NCBI GenBank assembly: GCA_033398695.1
Contig: CM065814.1
Coordinates: 106,208,501 to 106,272,500 of the forward strand
Direction: 5' to 3'
DNA length: 64,000 nt
Origin: Orobanche coerulescens
Lineage: Eukaryota > Streptophyta > Magnoliopsida > Lamiales > Orobanchaceae
This document shows, in pieces, positions 1 through 10,813 of this stretch (position 1 is the stretch's first letter; every line of letters begins with the position of its first letter). A program made the translations under genes and the position numbers. Under the pieces are notes generated by a model that worked only from the letters and a program-made list of their open reading frames with translations, was not told where the DNA came from and did no database searches.

Positions 1-860
1 ACTAAGTGGGTTGGGGAGAAGGCAAGAGTGTTAGCTCCTTGGGGTTACAAGCTTTGGTACTCTAGAAAGGATAGAAGTAGAAGTGGAGTGGGTATCGTCA
101 TTGATAAAGAATTCATTGATGATGTGGTGGAAGTGTCAAGAAAGAGCTATAGAATAATGAGTATTAAGCTTGTGATAGGGGATGAATTTCTAACTATCAT
201 AAGTGCTTATGCACCACAAGTAGGATTGGATGCATCGATCAAACAAGAATTTTAGGAAGATTTGGAAGAGGTTGTCGAACGAGTTCCTATGGGTGAGAAA
301 TTGATCATTGGTGGTGACCTCAATGGGCATGTCGGTGTTAGCAGAGATGGCTTTGAGAGCATTCATGGTGGCTTTGGTTTTGGGGATAGGAATGAAGCAG
401 GAAATGGTATATTGGATTTCGCATTAGCTCATGACTTGGGTATTATGAACACTTGGTTCGAGAAAAAGGACTCTCATTTGGTGACATATAGAAACGGAGG
501 TAATGCAAGTCAGATTGATTTCTTTTTAGTAAGGAATGTTTGGAGGAAAAGTTTTACTAATTGCAAGGTGATACCCGGTGAGAGTGCTGCAACGTAGCAT
601 AAGGTTGTGGTGCTTGACTTTTGAGGTAAGAGGCACTTAAGAAAGAGAAGACCACAAGTGGACCCTCTAATGAAGTGGTGGAAGCTCCAAGAGGAGAGTC
701 GACATACTTTTGTGGCTAAGATTGCTGATAGAGGTATTTGGTCTGATTGCACGAAGATGGATATAGATTCGATGTGGAACTTATTGGAGCAGAACATGAA
801 GGTAGTTGCAAAAGAAGTCCTAGGAGAATCTAAAGGAAACAGACCATCAAGTAAGGACAC
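1..860 (+). pseudogene. LINE apurinic/apyrimidinic-type endonuclease domain, broken
   Basis: This would be the N-terminal endonuclease that nicks target DNA for target-primed reverse transcription. Visible motifs are SAYAPQ (about 208-225), GGDLNGHVG (about 310-336, the catalytic GDxN element) and QIDFFLV (about 511-531). The domain should end with a T-Q-H motif near 592-600, but the reading is ATH with a TAG at 595-597 in place of the Gln codon. A second TAG at 253-255 sits where F-Q-E would be expected. The true start lies upstream of the window. After 600 the frame enters the linker to the reverse transcriptase. Confidence 0.88.
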
Positions 861-1080
861 ATCTTGGTGGAATGATGAAGTTAAGCAAGCGATAAAGAAA
901 AGACGTGAATGTTATAAGGTACTGGGTAAATGCTCGAGCGATGAGAATTATGAAAAGTACAAGAAAGCTCGAACAGAAGCTAAAAAGGAAGTGCGAAATG
1001 CCCGATCAAAGGTCAATCAAGAATTATATGCAAGATTAGATACTAAATAAGGGGGAAAAGATATCTATAAACTTGCTCGA

Positions 1081-2100
1081 ATGAGAGAGAAGAAGACGCG
1101 AGATATTGGAAAAGTTAAATGTGTAAAAGATACTGACCAAAAAGTTTTGGTTCAAGATAAAGAGATAAAAGAGAGATGGAGGTCATACTTTGATACCCTA
1201 TTCAATGGCCATAAAGAACTAGATATTGGGAATTTAAACATCCCCTCAAGTATGGTTAACCGAGAGTTTAAGAGAAGAATTTAAAAGGGTGAAGTGACAA
1301 TTGCATTGAAGAAGATGGGGTCAAAGAAAGCAGAAGGACCAGATGGTATACCTATTGAAGTTTGGAGGTGTTTGGGGGAGAGAGGGATCGAATTGGTAAC
1401 TATGCTTTTCAATAAGATTTGGAGAAGCAATAAGATACCATCAGCATGGAGGAAAAGTATTCTCGTCCCTTTGTATAAGAACAAAGGTGATGTTCAAGAT
1501 TGTTCTAATTATCGCGGAATTAAACTAATGAGTCATACCATGAAGTTGTGGGAACGAGTGATTGAACAAAGGATCAGGAAATGTGTGAAGATAACAGAAA
1601 ATCAATTTGGATTTATGCCTGGAAGATCGACCATGGAAGCAATTTATCTTATCCGGCAGTTGATGGAACATTATCGAGATAGAAAGAAAGATTTGCATAT
1701 GGTTTTTATTGATTTAGAGAAGGCATATGATAAAGTACCAAGAGAAGTAATTTGGTGGGCCTTAGAAAAGAATGGTGTATCGCGGAAATATATTGATATT
1801 ATAAAGGACATGTATGAGTGAGCTAGTACAGGTGTACGTACTAATGTTGGGAGGACAGAAGAATTCCCTATTACGATTGGGGTGCATCAAGGATCTGCTC
1901 TTAGTCCTTTTCTCTTTGCCATAGCCATGGACGAATTGACAAGAGAAATTTAAAATGACGTTCCATGGTGTATGATGTTCGCAGATGATATTGTGTTGAT
2001 TGATGAAACGAAGGTTGGAGTGCAACAGAAATTGGAACTTTGGAGGGATACTTTGGAAGCTCGAGGCTTTAGGCTGAGCAGAAGTAAGACTGAATATATG
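1081..2100 (+). pseudogene. LINE reverse transcriptase domain, broken
   Basis: This would copy the element's RNA into DNA at the nicked target. Family motifs appear in order: [10 protein letters not shown] (1330s), [17 protein letters not shown] (about 1507), [12 protein letters not shown] (about 1600), [13 protein letters not shown] (about 1708, with the first catalytic Asp), HQGSALSPFLF, then FADDIVL (1978-1998) with the catalytic Asp pair intact. Stops at 1282 (TAA), 1819 (TGA) and 1951 (TAA, where a Gln codon would fit) break the frame. The frame is lost between about 2100 and 2139. Confidence 0.92.
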
Positions 2101-2138
2101 GAGTGTAGTTTAGCGAAAACAGTGATAGAGAGGCGGGG

Positions 2139-2810
2139 ATGATCACATTTGATGGGAAAGTTGTTCATGAATCCACTTTCTTTCGGTATCTTGGATCTAT
2201 TATCCAAAAGGATGGAGAGCTAGATGGCGATGTGGCTCACAGAATAGAGGCAGGGTGGTTGAAGTGGAAGAGTGCCACAGGGGTTTTATGTAATCCTGAC
2301 ATGCCTCATAGATTAAAGGGTAAATTTTACCGCACGGCAATTAGGCCTGCGCTGTTATATGGCACCGAGTGTTGGGCTGTAAAACAGTGTCACGTTCAAA
2401 AGATGAATGTGGTAGAGATGTGTATGCTACGATTGATGTGTGGTCATACAAAAAAGGATCGGCTCATAAATGAGGTGATTAGAGAGAAGGTAAGAGTTGC
2501 ATCTATAGAAGACAAGATGATGGAGAATCGATTACGATGGTTTGGTCATGTGAGAAGAAGACCTGTTGATGCCCCAGTGAGGAGGCTAGAAAGTTTGGGA
2601 ACAAGTAATGTTGTGAAAGGTAGAGGAATACCCAAGAAAACTTGGATAAAGATGATTGAAAATGATATGCGGTTTCTTGGAATTGGAGAAAGTATGGCGA
2701 TGGAGAGGCAAATGTGGCGGAAAGAATACGGATGGTGGATGGAATCTGATTCTTTTTTTTTTAATCTGTATTTTTATTCCTATTTTCTTTTATTCCATGC
2801 TATCTTTTAA
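2139..2810 (+). pseudogene. LINE C-terminal region after the reverse transcriptase
   Basis: This continues the LINE protein in a new frame after a shift near 2100-2139. The motifs FRYLGS (about 2178), RPALLYGTECW (about 2344) and RLRWFGHVRRR (about 2530) are typical of the thumb and C-terminal part of plant RTE reverse transcriptases. The family-like portion stops near 2750 (YGWWMESD). The rest to the stop at 2810 is a run of hydrophobic codons from T-rich 3'-UTR sequence and is probably not original coding. Confidence 0.85.
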
Positions 2811-2946
2811 TTTATTTTTCAGGATTTTTTATTTTTTTTTAACATTTATTCTCTTTTTTTATTTGCTTTTTTCTCTACTTTTTTCCCTCTTTTTTCCTTT
2901 TATGTTATTTATGTAACGATTATTGACGGTTTCAAAGTTTGATTCA

Positions 2947-3004
2947 TATTAGCTGACCCCATATCATTTTGGGACTAAGGCTTAGATGTTGTTGTTGTTG
3001 TTGT
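2947..3004 (+). repeat. RTE LINE 3' terminus with (TTG)n tail
   Basis: A conserved segment (GACCCCATATCATTTTGGGA, then CTAAGGC) is followed by about five TTG units. RTE LINEs end in short simple repeats rather than poly(A). The tail ends near 3004. Bases 3005-3039 are flank, and the gypsy LTR begins at 3040. I could not identify a target duplication because the 5' end is outside the window. Confidence 0.85.
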
Positions 3005-3039
3005 ATGTTGTTATCACAATACTATTGCGGCGCTGGTAC

Positions 3040-4362
3040 TGTTGCGATATTCTTTACACGCAAGTGCACGTCATCGTTTACAAGTAATAAAGTGATAAGT
3101 AGAGTATCGTTCCCACGAGGATTAAATCTCTAACTACCGATTTTTTTCGTATTCCAATTTTATTTGAACAATCGAATTTAGGTTTGTGCAATTAATAACT
3201 AAAGGAATTACTAAAAGACTAGTAGAAAACGATAGCTTGAATAAAAGAAATCAAATGATGAATAAGTCTAGGGTTCTGAATCCACCTTAGTTTATCCGAA
3301 TTTACTCTTGATTATCCGTAATAAATAATTTTCCCAGTTTATTGAAGGCGGAGATTGCTAATATATTCTACCGCCTCTCCCGAGGTCAATAGATTTATCT
3401 AAAGGCGAATAACGCACTCTATCCCTAGGTGAATTAATTCGTCGATAGGCAAAAAGCATGAAATCTCCCAAAGGCCACGTAGTTCCTATGAGTATATTCC
3501 TATCTCACAGAATAAAACGGTCCTCACCAATAGTTCCTCACCAAATCTCCTCTCCCGATTCGAAGTGAATGATTAAATCAATACAACTATTGGCCAGATA
3601 ATTGCAAGCATTAAACACAATTGGGACAACTCAATAAAAAGGTAATAAATTGGATAATCTCAAGAAATTCATCAAAACAAAGGTTTCATCAAAACCCTAG
3701 ATTAGGGCTTTAGCCTGACATACTACTAATTGAAATTACAGAATAAATAAATGAAAGCAAAAAATTCAAACACAGATGAAGCTCGGATTCCTCCGTTCTT
3801 TAGCTTCCGCCTTCTGCCCTTGAAGTCTTCTGCTTCCCTCTTCTTCTGCCGTCTCCAAGCTTAAGCTCTCAAAGATTAAAGATCCAAAGATCCATTAATT
3901 AAGGTCTTAAACCCTATTTATAGCTCAGCACATCCACAAATCGCGTTCGTATCAGTCGGTCGAAAACTGGCTTTGAAACGGCCCAAAATCCGCGCGGACA
4001 TACAAAAACCGCCAAGTGTGCCGCGGCGCACTAAACCTGTGCCGCAGCACCGAGCCTTCAGCTTTAAACCTGGGCGTCATCAATTTCTTCTGTGCCGCGG
4101 CTCACCTGGACTGTGCCGCGGCACAGAGTACAGTTTACTCGGCCTTCGGCTGGGTGTCTTCCTGTGCCGCGGCTCAGCTTCCTTGTGCCGCGGCTCAGAG
4201 TCCAGATTTGCCGTTTTCGCCCGTTTTGCCTCGTTTTAGCTCCCGGACTTCAATTTCCTGTCAATCATACAAAAATAAGGCATTAAAAGCTCATTTAGAC
4301 GATTTCACTCTCCAAAATACTACAAAATAATGATAAATAAGCGTATAAAAATACGCCTAACA
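3040..4362 (-). repeat. Left LTR (3' LTR) of the Tat/Athila-like element
   Basis: This is a direct copy of 10814-12124, bounded by TG and CA with a TGTT/AACA terminal inverted pair. On the minus strand it contains a TATA box (CTATAAATAG, 3914-3923) and a set of GTGCCGCGGCAC-like palindromes at 4016-4200. The PPT-like sequence lies just outside at 4363. Confidence 0.95.
4016..4200. repeat. Cluster of GTGCCGCGGCAC-type palindromes in the LTR
   Basis: About six close variants of the 12-bp palindrome GTGCCGCGGCAC occur here, many followed by CA or AGAGTACAG. The matching stretch of the other LTR (about 11790-11950) is badly diverged while its flanks are nearly identical. The same motif recurs in the 3' internal region at 7677-7905. 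Confidence 0.85.
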
Positions 4363-4380
4363 AATACCCCCGAACTTAAG
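4363..4380 (-). other. Polypurine tract for plus-strand priming
   Basis: On the minus strand this reads CTTAAGTTCGGGGGTATT immediately before the 3' LTR start TGTTAGGCG. A G-rich purine tract at this spot primes plus-strand DNA synthesis. The form is typical of Tat-lineage elements. Confidence 0.85.
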
Positions 4381-5468
4381 CCTTTGCTTGTCCTCAAGCA
4401 AAAAGAATTAAATTCAATAAAAGATTGTCGTGAATCATCGTGCAACTCATAGTGTTCAACCTAATCAATACTATCCTGTAATTCTCTCTAGATAATACGA
4501 GTGTCATAAAAGCGAGCTGCACTCAGAATAATGATTCCGCAAAGTAATCAAGTTCAGTCCTTATCACTCGTTCATGAAGAAAATCCAGCTCAAAGATTAA
4601 CAAAACGTGAGTCAAATCGACCGTCAATATGAAAGGCTAAAATAAACAAGCTAGTTCGTCCCGTTCCACAGTCTAAAGGCACAATTTTCACGAGTTTCAT
4701 AACAATTAAACCTCGGACAGTATTCCCTTATATATATGTTCAAGAATTTGATTCGAGTTGACCACTAGGTTTCGGCTCTCGGGATATTTCATCGGGATGA
4801 TCCTAGGGTGGATTTCCATTCTCATGTATTGGGAAACCGTTTGACGTAAAGACACTCATGGGGCACATGGATGCTTCTAGTTACTAAGTTCCCGTCTACA
4901 GTGGAGAAACAACTCGAATATATAATTTCTGCATGTCCGAATCAAGGTTGCCGTTTTACGCGAGAGTAAACAGCGGGTCACGCGAATACCCCCGGTTACT
5001 AGGCTCCCTCTCATTGGCACATGTGAAATATCTAAATCACTAGTCTAATCAGGGTCGTCGTTTGACGCGAGAGTAAACAACGGGTCATGCGAATACCCCC
5101 GGTTACTAGACTTCCCTTCATAGAACAACATTATCTCGACTTTTGGAAAAAACTGACCGACTCTAAACTCAATCTAAGTGCCAAAACGACTAAAGAAACA
5201 GTACGACTCACTATCCGGAAAATGTAACCCAACGTATTGACGGTGATTTAAAAACAAGTATGTATCGTCTCTTATCTGCCAAGACTTCTACAATCACGAA
5301 AAATTTTGGACCTAAATGAATACTAAGCAGAACAGAAATAACTGACTACAACTCGACTAAAACTCGACCGTTTCTTCAGAGAGAAAAACAGTGTCGTAAC
5401 ATCAGTATCACACAAATAGAAGCACGAAAAATTCATGAATAAAGAAAAACTAAGACAAGCAAGGCTAT
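4381..5468 (-). other. Non-coding 3' region of the Tat/Athila-like element
   Basis: I see no plausible gene. The region holds an imperfect ~100-bp direct duplication (about 4955-5120) and lies between the extra ORF and the polypurine tract. Confidence 0.6.
4955..5120. repeat. Imperfect ~100-bp direct duplication
   Basis: The block containing ACGCGAGAGTAAACAGCGGG followed by CGAATACCCCCGGTTACTAG occurs at about 4957-5008 and again at about 5058-5110 with a few changes. The second copy has ACAACGGGTCATG in place of ACAGCGGGTCACG. Confidence 0.75.
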
Positions 5469-7013
5469 CTAAAAAAATTTTTGCAGGGTAATGAAAAGTG
5501 CAACGATATAAAGTACAGCAAGAAAATAAAGTACAGCAATGAATGTAGCAACTGAAAGTAAATCCCCCCCCCCAAACTTAGAACGTACATTGACCTCAAT
5601 GGACAAAAAAATGATATGCAATAAAAGTAAAAGGTCAAGTACTCCTCCACCGCTCAGAGCCGGTACTGCATCGTCCGGTGAGGAGGGTGGTGTGGCTGGC
5701 CGGGCGGGCACAATAAATGGCCCGTCGGGATGCATGATATGGGCCGTCCATGTGGCGAGGTGCTCCTGATGATAAGCATCCCTCGCAGCAAGACGCCTCG
5801 CCTCTCGTCGGCAGGCCCGGTGGGCCTGCTCTCGCATCTCGGCTCTGACGGCAGCAACAACGCTCTCCCGCTCCGCCCGCTGCTCCTCCCGCATGGCAGC
5901 CATCAAGCTCTCTCTCTCTCTCCTCATCTAATCTCTCTCTCTCCTCGTCTCCTCTCTCAGCTCCTCCCTCTCTCTCCTCAGATCCTCCCGCAGCCCATCA
6001 AACAACTCCTGCAACCTCGCTCTGTCGAATGGCGGACCGGCATCTCCATTAGTCAACAAAAGCGGCTCGGGGGATCCCTCGTGGGCCTCCTCTAGCAGAA
6101 ACACTCTCCCCCGAGCGTGCGCCGGCGCTCCTCCCCACTGGTCGAAGTGTGATATGATGCGGTGGTCGATCGGGGCCTGGGGGGCAAGCATCGGCTCGTC
6201 GTCTGACCACGTCGCCACCATCGGCACAAAGCGCAGATGAGGGAGGGGTGCTTCAACCCGCCTTGGCCTCGGATACACCGGAAGATAGATCGGACCGGGA
6301 TGGGGGCCACATCGAAACGCACTGAAGTGATAGCAAAAAGTGTCCGGGCGCGGAGAGAAAGACTGCAGACGGATCCGGGAGGTGGGGTCAATGCGTGCGC
6401 AGATAAAATAAAGCCGGGCTCGCCCGAGCCGGGCCGAGGCGCGAGCTCTGAAGTGAAAAGTGGAAGAACCCCGTGCTCGCCGCTCCCGGCCGGTATCGGG
6501 CCGTGCAATGGTCTCGAGCAGGCCTCCTTCGTGAGGCCTGGTCATCACTCGGTCATAGGCCGACTCATCAACCACCTAAGCCCAAAAGCCTCCGAATAGC
6601 AGCCGTGGAGAAATCAACCGTAACCCTGACGTCGACTCCGAGTCCGAGACTCTAAAGACGGCAACGTATGCCCCGCCCGAATGTGCTTCAAGAAGCAGCC
6701 TGGCGTAGAACTCCTGCACAATCGAGATAACCGCTAGCTCGGGGGGTGCAGCAAATCTGGCCCACCCCATCTCGTCAATCATAGTGAGCAATTCCCCGTC
6801 CTGAGGAGCTGGAGTAAAACCCCTCTCTGGAATAAGTGGTCGTGGCCGGATCTTTTCATTGAATATCTTGTGAATTTCAGGGTCCGAAAATTGGTGCCCC
6901 TCCGCCTCGGCCCGACCACGAGAGGTCTCCCCTCGAGTAGGGGATGACTGGGTCCTAGCGCGCTTGCTCAGCTTCTTTGTTCGCGCCATAATCAGTCCTG
7001 AAAAGTACAACAC
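5469..7013 (-). pseudogene. Extra ORF between pol position and 3' LTR, plant retrotransposon aORF, broken by two TAG stops
   Basis: One minus-strand frame runs from 7013 to 5469 (about 500 codons), interrupted only by TAG at 6576-6578 and 5928-5930. A natural start is the MARTKK methionine eight codons into the open frame. It resembles the 'putative plant transposon protein' ORFs common in Athila/Tat elements: a basic Ser/Arg-rich N-terminus, then GWARF and VQEFYARLL, then YFICARI in the second segment. The C-terminal third is a charged Arg/Glu coiled-coil-like stretch (REREELREETRRERD), ending in a hydrophobic tail that is probably not original. Function is unknown. The position matches where env-like ORFs sit. 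A C-rich tract at 5568-5576 lies in the 3' part. Composition is much richer in GC than the flanks. Confidence 0.75.
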
Positions 7014-7676
7014 GAGGGTTTATTCACGCAAACAATAATAACAATGATCTACGCTCGGCTAAGGATGTTCAGTCAGAAATCCCGAATTTAACAACAAAAA
7101 CGCATAGGTGAGAGAAGGATGAATTTGGACTTAAACGTTTAACCTGGATGTAAGGGTATGGCTTGCTGTAAATTCAAAACGTATACGTTGCACGACATAT
7201 TCAAAAGATTGCTTTTCCAAAGAAAATTTTTCACTTAGGCAATTTATCAAACACCTTGAGGGCACAAGTTTACTTGAAGAATAAACATAGTTATAGCTCG
7301 ATTCAACCCCCAAAAGCCGAAACATAATTCAATCATCATCAACTCAACACATTCAACTCATTCACATTCCAAACTAACCATGAAAAATTGATTAAAACTA
7401 CCATGTTATCCTCTAAACAATCCTAAAACTTTTTGAAGGAAAAATAACATGCTCAATCCATCCAAAGTATAAACAACTTCAAATCTAAACCATAAACAAG
7501 TAGAGATTAACGATTGGAACGTACCTTTTGAAGATTGCAAGAAGAAATCGCAGGAAAAAATGGAAGAACTTCGTCACGGTTCGCTACTGGGAGGGAAGGA
7601 GAAAGGAAGAAAATAATACCTGGGTGCTCGGCCGATTGTGAATTATAAGCTACCAGGCCTTTTCAGATTCCGCATA
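7014..7676. other. Non-coding spacer in the Tat/Athila-like element
   Basis: AT-rich sequence upstream of the extra ORF on the minus strand. I see no ORF with family similarity. It could hold a splice acceptor or leader for the extra ORF, but I cannot show one. Confidence 0.5.
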
Positions 7677-7905
7677 GTGTGCCGCGGCACAGCTAAATTG
7701 AGCCGCGGCACAGGGTACAGTCCTTTTTACCTGTGTTCTCGTTTTTTCGTGTGCCGCGGCACAGATTTCGTGTGCCGCGGCTCAATGCTCAAGTGTGCCG
7801 CGGCTCATTTATGCCGTGCCGCGGCACAGGGTACAGTTGGTTTAGCCTCCCCTTGCGATTGATGTGTGCCGCGGATCATAATACCTGTGCCGTGGCTCAG
7901 ACTTC
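7677..7905. repeat. Internal cluster of GTGCCGCGGCAC-type palindromes
   Basis: About eight variants of the palindrome occur in roughly 230 bp, including GTGCCGCGGCACAG, GAGCCGCGGCACAGGG and GTGCCGCGGCTCA. It is the same motif as in the LTRs of this element (4016-4200), and the phrase CAGGGTACAGT follows several copies in both places. That suggests one region was copied from the other. Confidence 0.85.
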
Positions 7906-8115
7906 AGTTTCTTCCCTGGGACTTTCCTGCACAGAATTTTGAGAAGAAAACGTTAAAAGCGAGAGGCAGAAGCAAATTGAAGCACAAAAATGATGGAAAA
8001 TAAGAATCACGAATGCAAGAAAAATAACGAAATGCAAAAATCTACAACTACGAACTCGGGTTGCCTCCCGAGAAGCGCTAAGTTTATAGTCTTCAGCCGG
8101 ACTTATTGGAAAACA
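7906..8115 (-). other. Deletion junction region where pol should be
   Basis: On the minus strand, 8045-8100 contains AACTTAGCGCTTCTCGGGAG followed by GCAACCCGAG. I recall this as a conserved piece found just after pol in Tat-type elements. Here it lies less than 100 bp after the gag-protease frame ends at 8116, so RT, RNase H and integrase are missing. Confidence 0.65.
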
Positions 8116-9675
8116 TTAGTTCGCTTTTCGCAAACTCCATTTGGTTTCCGCCCCGTTCATCGAACCATTCATATTTTTGTTAAAATTATGACCATTGGTC
8201 GTTAGCGATTCGACTTTCGGTTCGGTCATCAAATGTTGTTTGCGAAAAGGTTTCGACGTGAATAACTTCCCGAAACACCCGGTTTTTCCATGACTAATTT
8301 TCCGCTGGGCTTTCGGCTTACTCTCCTCCTTCACAAACGCACTCAAGACTGCAGCAGATTTGTCCTCATGCTCGAGGAACGCCACTCGTTCTACATCCTT
8401 CTTAAGACTTGGATCATTTAACACAAAATCTGAATTTTCCAAACGACGATTTTTTCAGTGCTTTCCTCTTTCAACAACATCCACACTTTCAATTTGTGAC
8501 CTTTTATCAACACTTCCGGGACATGGAAACGATTTGAATACTTGAAAAGTAACTTGCTCGTCTTGGACCCTCAGAGTTAACTCCCCTTTTTCCACGTCTA
8601 TAAGGGTTCGGCCCGTCGCTAGAAATGGTCGTCCCAAGATGATTGGAATATCTTCATCTTCATCCATGTCGAGTACGATGAAATCGGCCAGAAAGATGAA
8701 CTTATCAACCTTGACTAATACATCCTCGATCACTCCCCTCGGATACTTTATCGATCGATCCGCCAATTGTAAGGAGACTGTTGTTGGCTTGGCTTCCCCA
8801 ATATCCAGCTTTTTGAAAATCGACAGAGGCATGAGGTTGATACTAGCACCAAGATCGCATAGTGCCTTATTAAATGAAAGATTCCCCATGGTGCACGGTA
8901 TGTTGAAGCTTCCCGGATCTTTCAATTTAGGTGGGAGCTTCTTTTGAAGAATTGCCCTGCACTCCTCTGTCAAGGCGACCGTTTCAAACTCCTCAAGCCT
9001 TCTTTTCTTCGATAATATCTCTTTCATGAACTTGACGTAACTCGGCATCTGTTCCAATGAGTCGGCGAACGGAATGTTTATGTGAAGCTTTTTAAACACA
9101 TCAAGGAACTTAGAAAATTGTTTGTCCGCCCTTCTTTGATGTAATCTCTGCGGAAACGGGACGGGGGACACACATGTCTTCGAGTTGTCCGGCTTCAAAT
9201 CCTTCGACTCCTCTGGCTTTAAATCCTTCTCTTCCTCAGTTTCCTTCTTCTTTTCACACCGCTCGGGCTGATCCAGCACCTCTTTCCCACTTCTTAAGCG
9301 GATTGCGTTTAGACTCTCTCTAGGATTTGTCTCTGTTGTACTCGGCAATGCTCCCTCCGGACGAGCTGTCAACACATTAGCAATTTGGCCCAGCTGGACC
9401 TCCAAGTTCCGAATGGAAGCGGAATGATTTTGCAATGTAGCTTCAGTACGGGTCATAAATTGACTCGTATTTGCCGCTAATTTTGCAAGTGCTTCCTCGA
9501 GAGACACTTTGGGGGCGGGAGGGGGCTGCTGTTGATTCTGGGCGAACGGGGGCTGGTGTGAGTTCTGTCCGTTTCTCCATGAAAAGTTGGGATGATTGCG
9601 CAACCCCGGATTATAAGTGTTGGAGTACGGGTTATTCGGATGATTCCCATTTCCCACGAATTGAGCCTGCTCCAT
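8116..9675 (-). pseudogene. Gag C-terminus and aspartic protease, truncated before RT
   Basis: This frame is continuous with the upstream gag frame but separated from it by TAG at 9676-9678. It begins with an Asn/Pro/Gln-rich gag tail (FVGNGNHPNN, PNFSWRNGQN), then a charged linker. The retropepsin-like domain follows near 8600-8900: CDLGASINLMP carries the active-site Asp in a DLGAS setting, with IPIILGRPFL as the second hallmark. Retropepsins mature the Gag-Pol polyprotein. A TGA at 8455-8457 interrupts the frame. Beyond it about 108 codons (ENSDFVLND to LRKANVFQ) continue to TAA at 8116 with no RT motif. Confidence 0.88.
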
Positions 9676-10671
9676 CTAATGTTGCTCGAACGGGTTTCCA
9701 ACTTGACACTCCGCGCTCGGGTGTGATCCGTTACACCAATTGCATGTCTCAATGGTAACGGGGGAAGGTGCGTGCGAGAATGCCTGGAGCTGTTGGGTCA
9801 AAGCGGCGACTTGAGCTGATAAGGTGGAAATCGGATCATTGCTTGAAACTTCCATGACTCTCTTCGGTGTCAATCTTTCCGATGGCCATTGGTATGCGTT
9901 TGCGGCCATATCTTCCAAAAGCACGTGTGCCTCGGCCATAGATTTTCCCATCAAGGCCCCACCAGAGGCCGCATCCACGAGGGTGCGTGTAGAAGCACTC
10001 AAACCATTATAGAACGTAAGCTGAAGCCAATCAGGAATGCCGTGATGAGGGCATCTTCGTAGCAAATCTTTATATCGCTCCCACGCCTCGTGGAGCGATT
10101 CCATATCGTACTGACCAAAGGTGGTTATTTCGTTTCTCAACCTCGCCGTCTTAGCAGGTGGGAAGAATTTGGCAAGGAAGGCTTGCGCTAACCTCTCCCA
10201 TGTTGTAATCGACCCCGGCGGTAAGGAATTTAACCAGAATTTTGCTTTATCCCTCAAAGAGAAAGGGAAAAGCCTCAATCGGATGGCATCGTCGGTGACA
10301 CCATTAGTCTTGAACGTATCGCATATCTCAAGGAAAGAAGCAATATGGGCATTCGGGTCGTCATTCGGCAATCCACAGAATTGGCTCGCCTGCACCATCT
10401 GAATAATAGCAGGCTTGATCTCAAAATTATTAGCTTGGATAGTTGGACGCCGAATTCCCGAAAAATTAGCGTTGATCTGCGGCATGGCATAATCTCGAAG
10501 AGCTAGTTCCGGTTGAACTTGCCGCACTTGGTTATCTCCTTCTTGGACTTCGATATTCTCGGCCATGTTGACCGTCGTCTGCAACTCTCTTTTCTCCTTT
10601 TTGTTCCTTCTTAGAGTGCGCTCGATCTCGGTATCCAAAGGTAGTAGGCCTTCATTACCGAGTTTTCTCAT
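9676..10671 (-). pseudogene. Gag (Retrotrans_gag) of the Tat/Athila-like element
   Basis: An open frame of 331 codons starts MRKLGNEG; MAENIEVQEG is a possible internal start. The capsid-type core includes NNFEIKPAIIQMVQ, FLEICDTFKTNGV, RLRLFPFSLRDKAKFWLNSL and MESLHEAWERYKDLLRRCPHHG, characteristic of plant gypsy gag of the Athila/Tat branch. Near the C-terminus CNWCNGSHPSAEC is a short zinc-knuckle-like motif. The frame ends at TAG 9676-9678 after PFEQH, where a Gln codon would let gag run straight into the next segment. It builds the virus-like particle in the cytoplasm in related elements. Confidence 0.9.
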
Positions 10672-10790
10672 GCACTACACGAAAGATCCTGAAAGGAAAA
10701 ACAAGTAAACGAAATTAAATACACAAAAATAAAAATAAAACATTCAAATTAAGACTGGAAATACTTAAATCGATATTAGAAAATTTCAAT

Positions 10791-10807
10791 CCCCGGCAAC
10801 GGCGCCA
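10791..10807 (-). other. Primer binding site, tRNA-Asp type
   Basis: The minus strand reads TGGCGCCGTTGCCGGGG, complementary to the 3' end of plant tRNA-Asp, six bases inside the 5' LTR. This primer is usual for Athila-type elements and fixes the element's orientation as minus. Confidence 0.93.
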
Positions 10808-10813
10808 AAAACT

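Larger units (their letters stand above)
1..3004 (+). mobile_element. RTE-clade LINE (non-LTR retrotransposon), left end outside the window
   Basis: The order is endonuclease, reverse transcriptase, C-terminal region, short 3' tail, all on the plus strand. Coding similarity runs in one frame from base 1 to about 1955, then shifts to another frame by 2139. In-frame stops lie at 253, 595, 1048, 1282, 1819 and 1951, so this copy is dead. The tail carries the GACCCC...TTTTGGGACTAAGG segment followed by TTG repeats, which is the usual 3' end of plant RTE LINEs and argues against an L1-type poly(A) element. The 5' end is not visible. Confidence 0.93.

Noticed and set aside
5539..6655. Plus-strand open frames over the GC-rich block
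   Set aside because: Antisense to the extra ORF of the Tat/Athila element; high GC content keeps several frames open.
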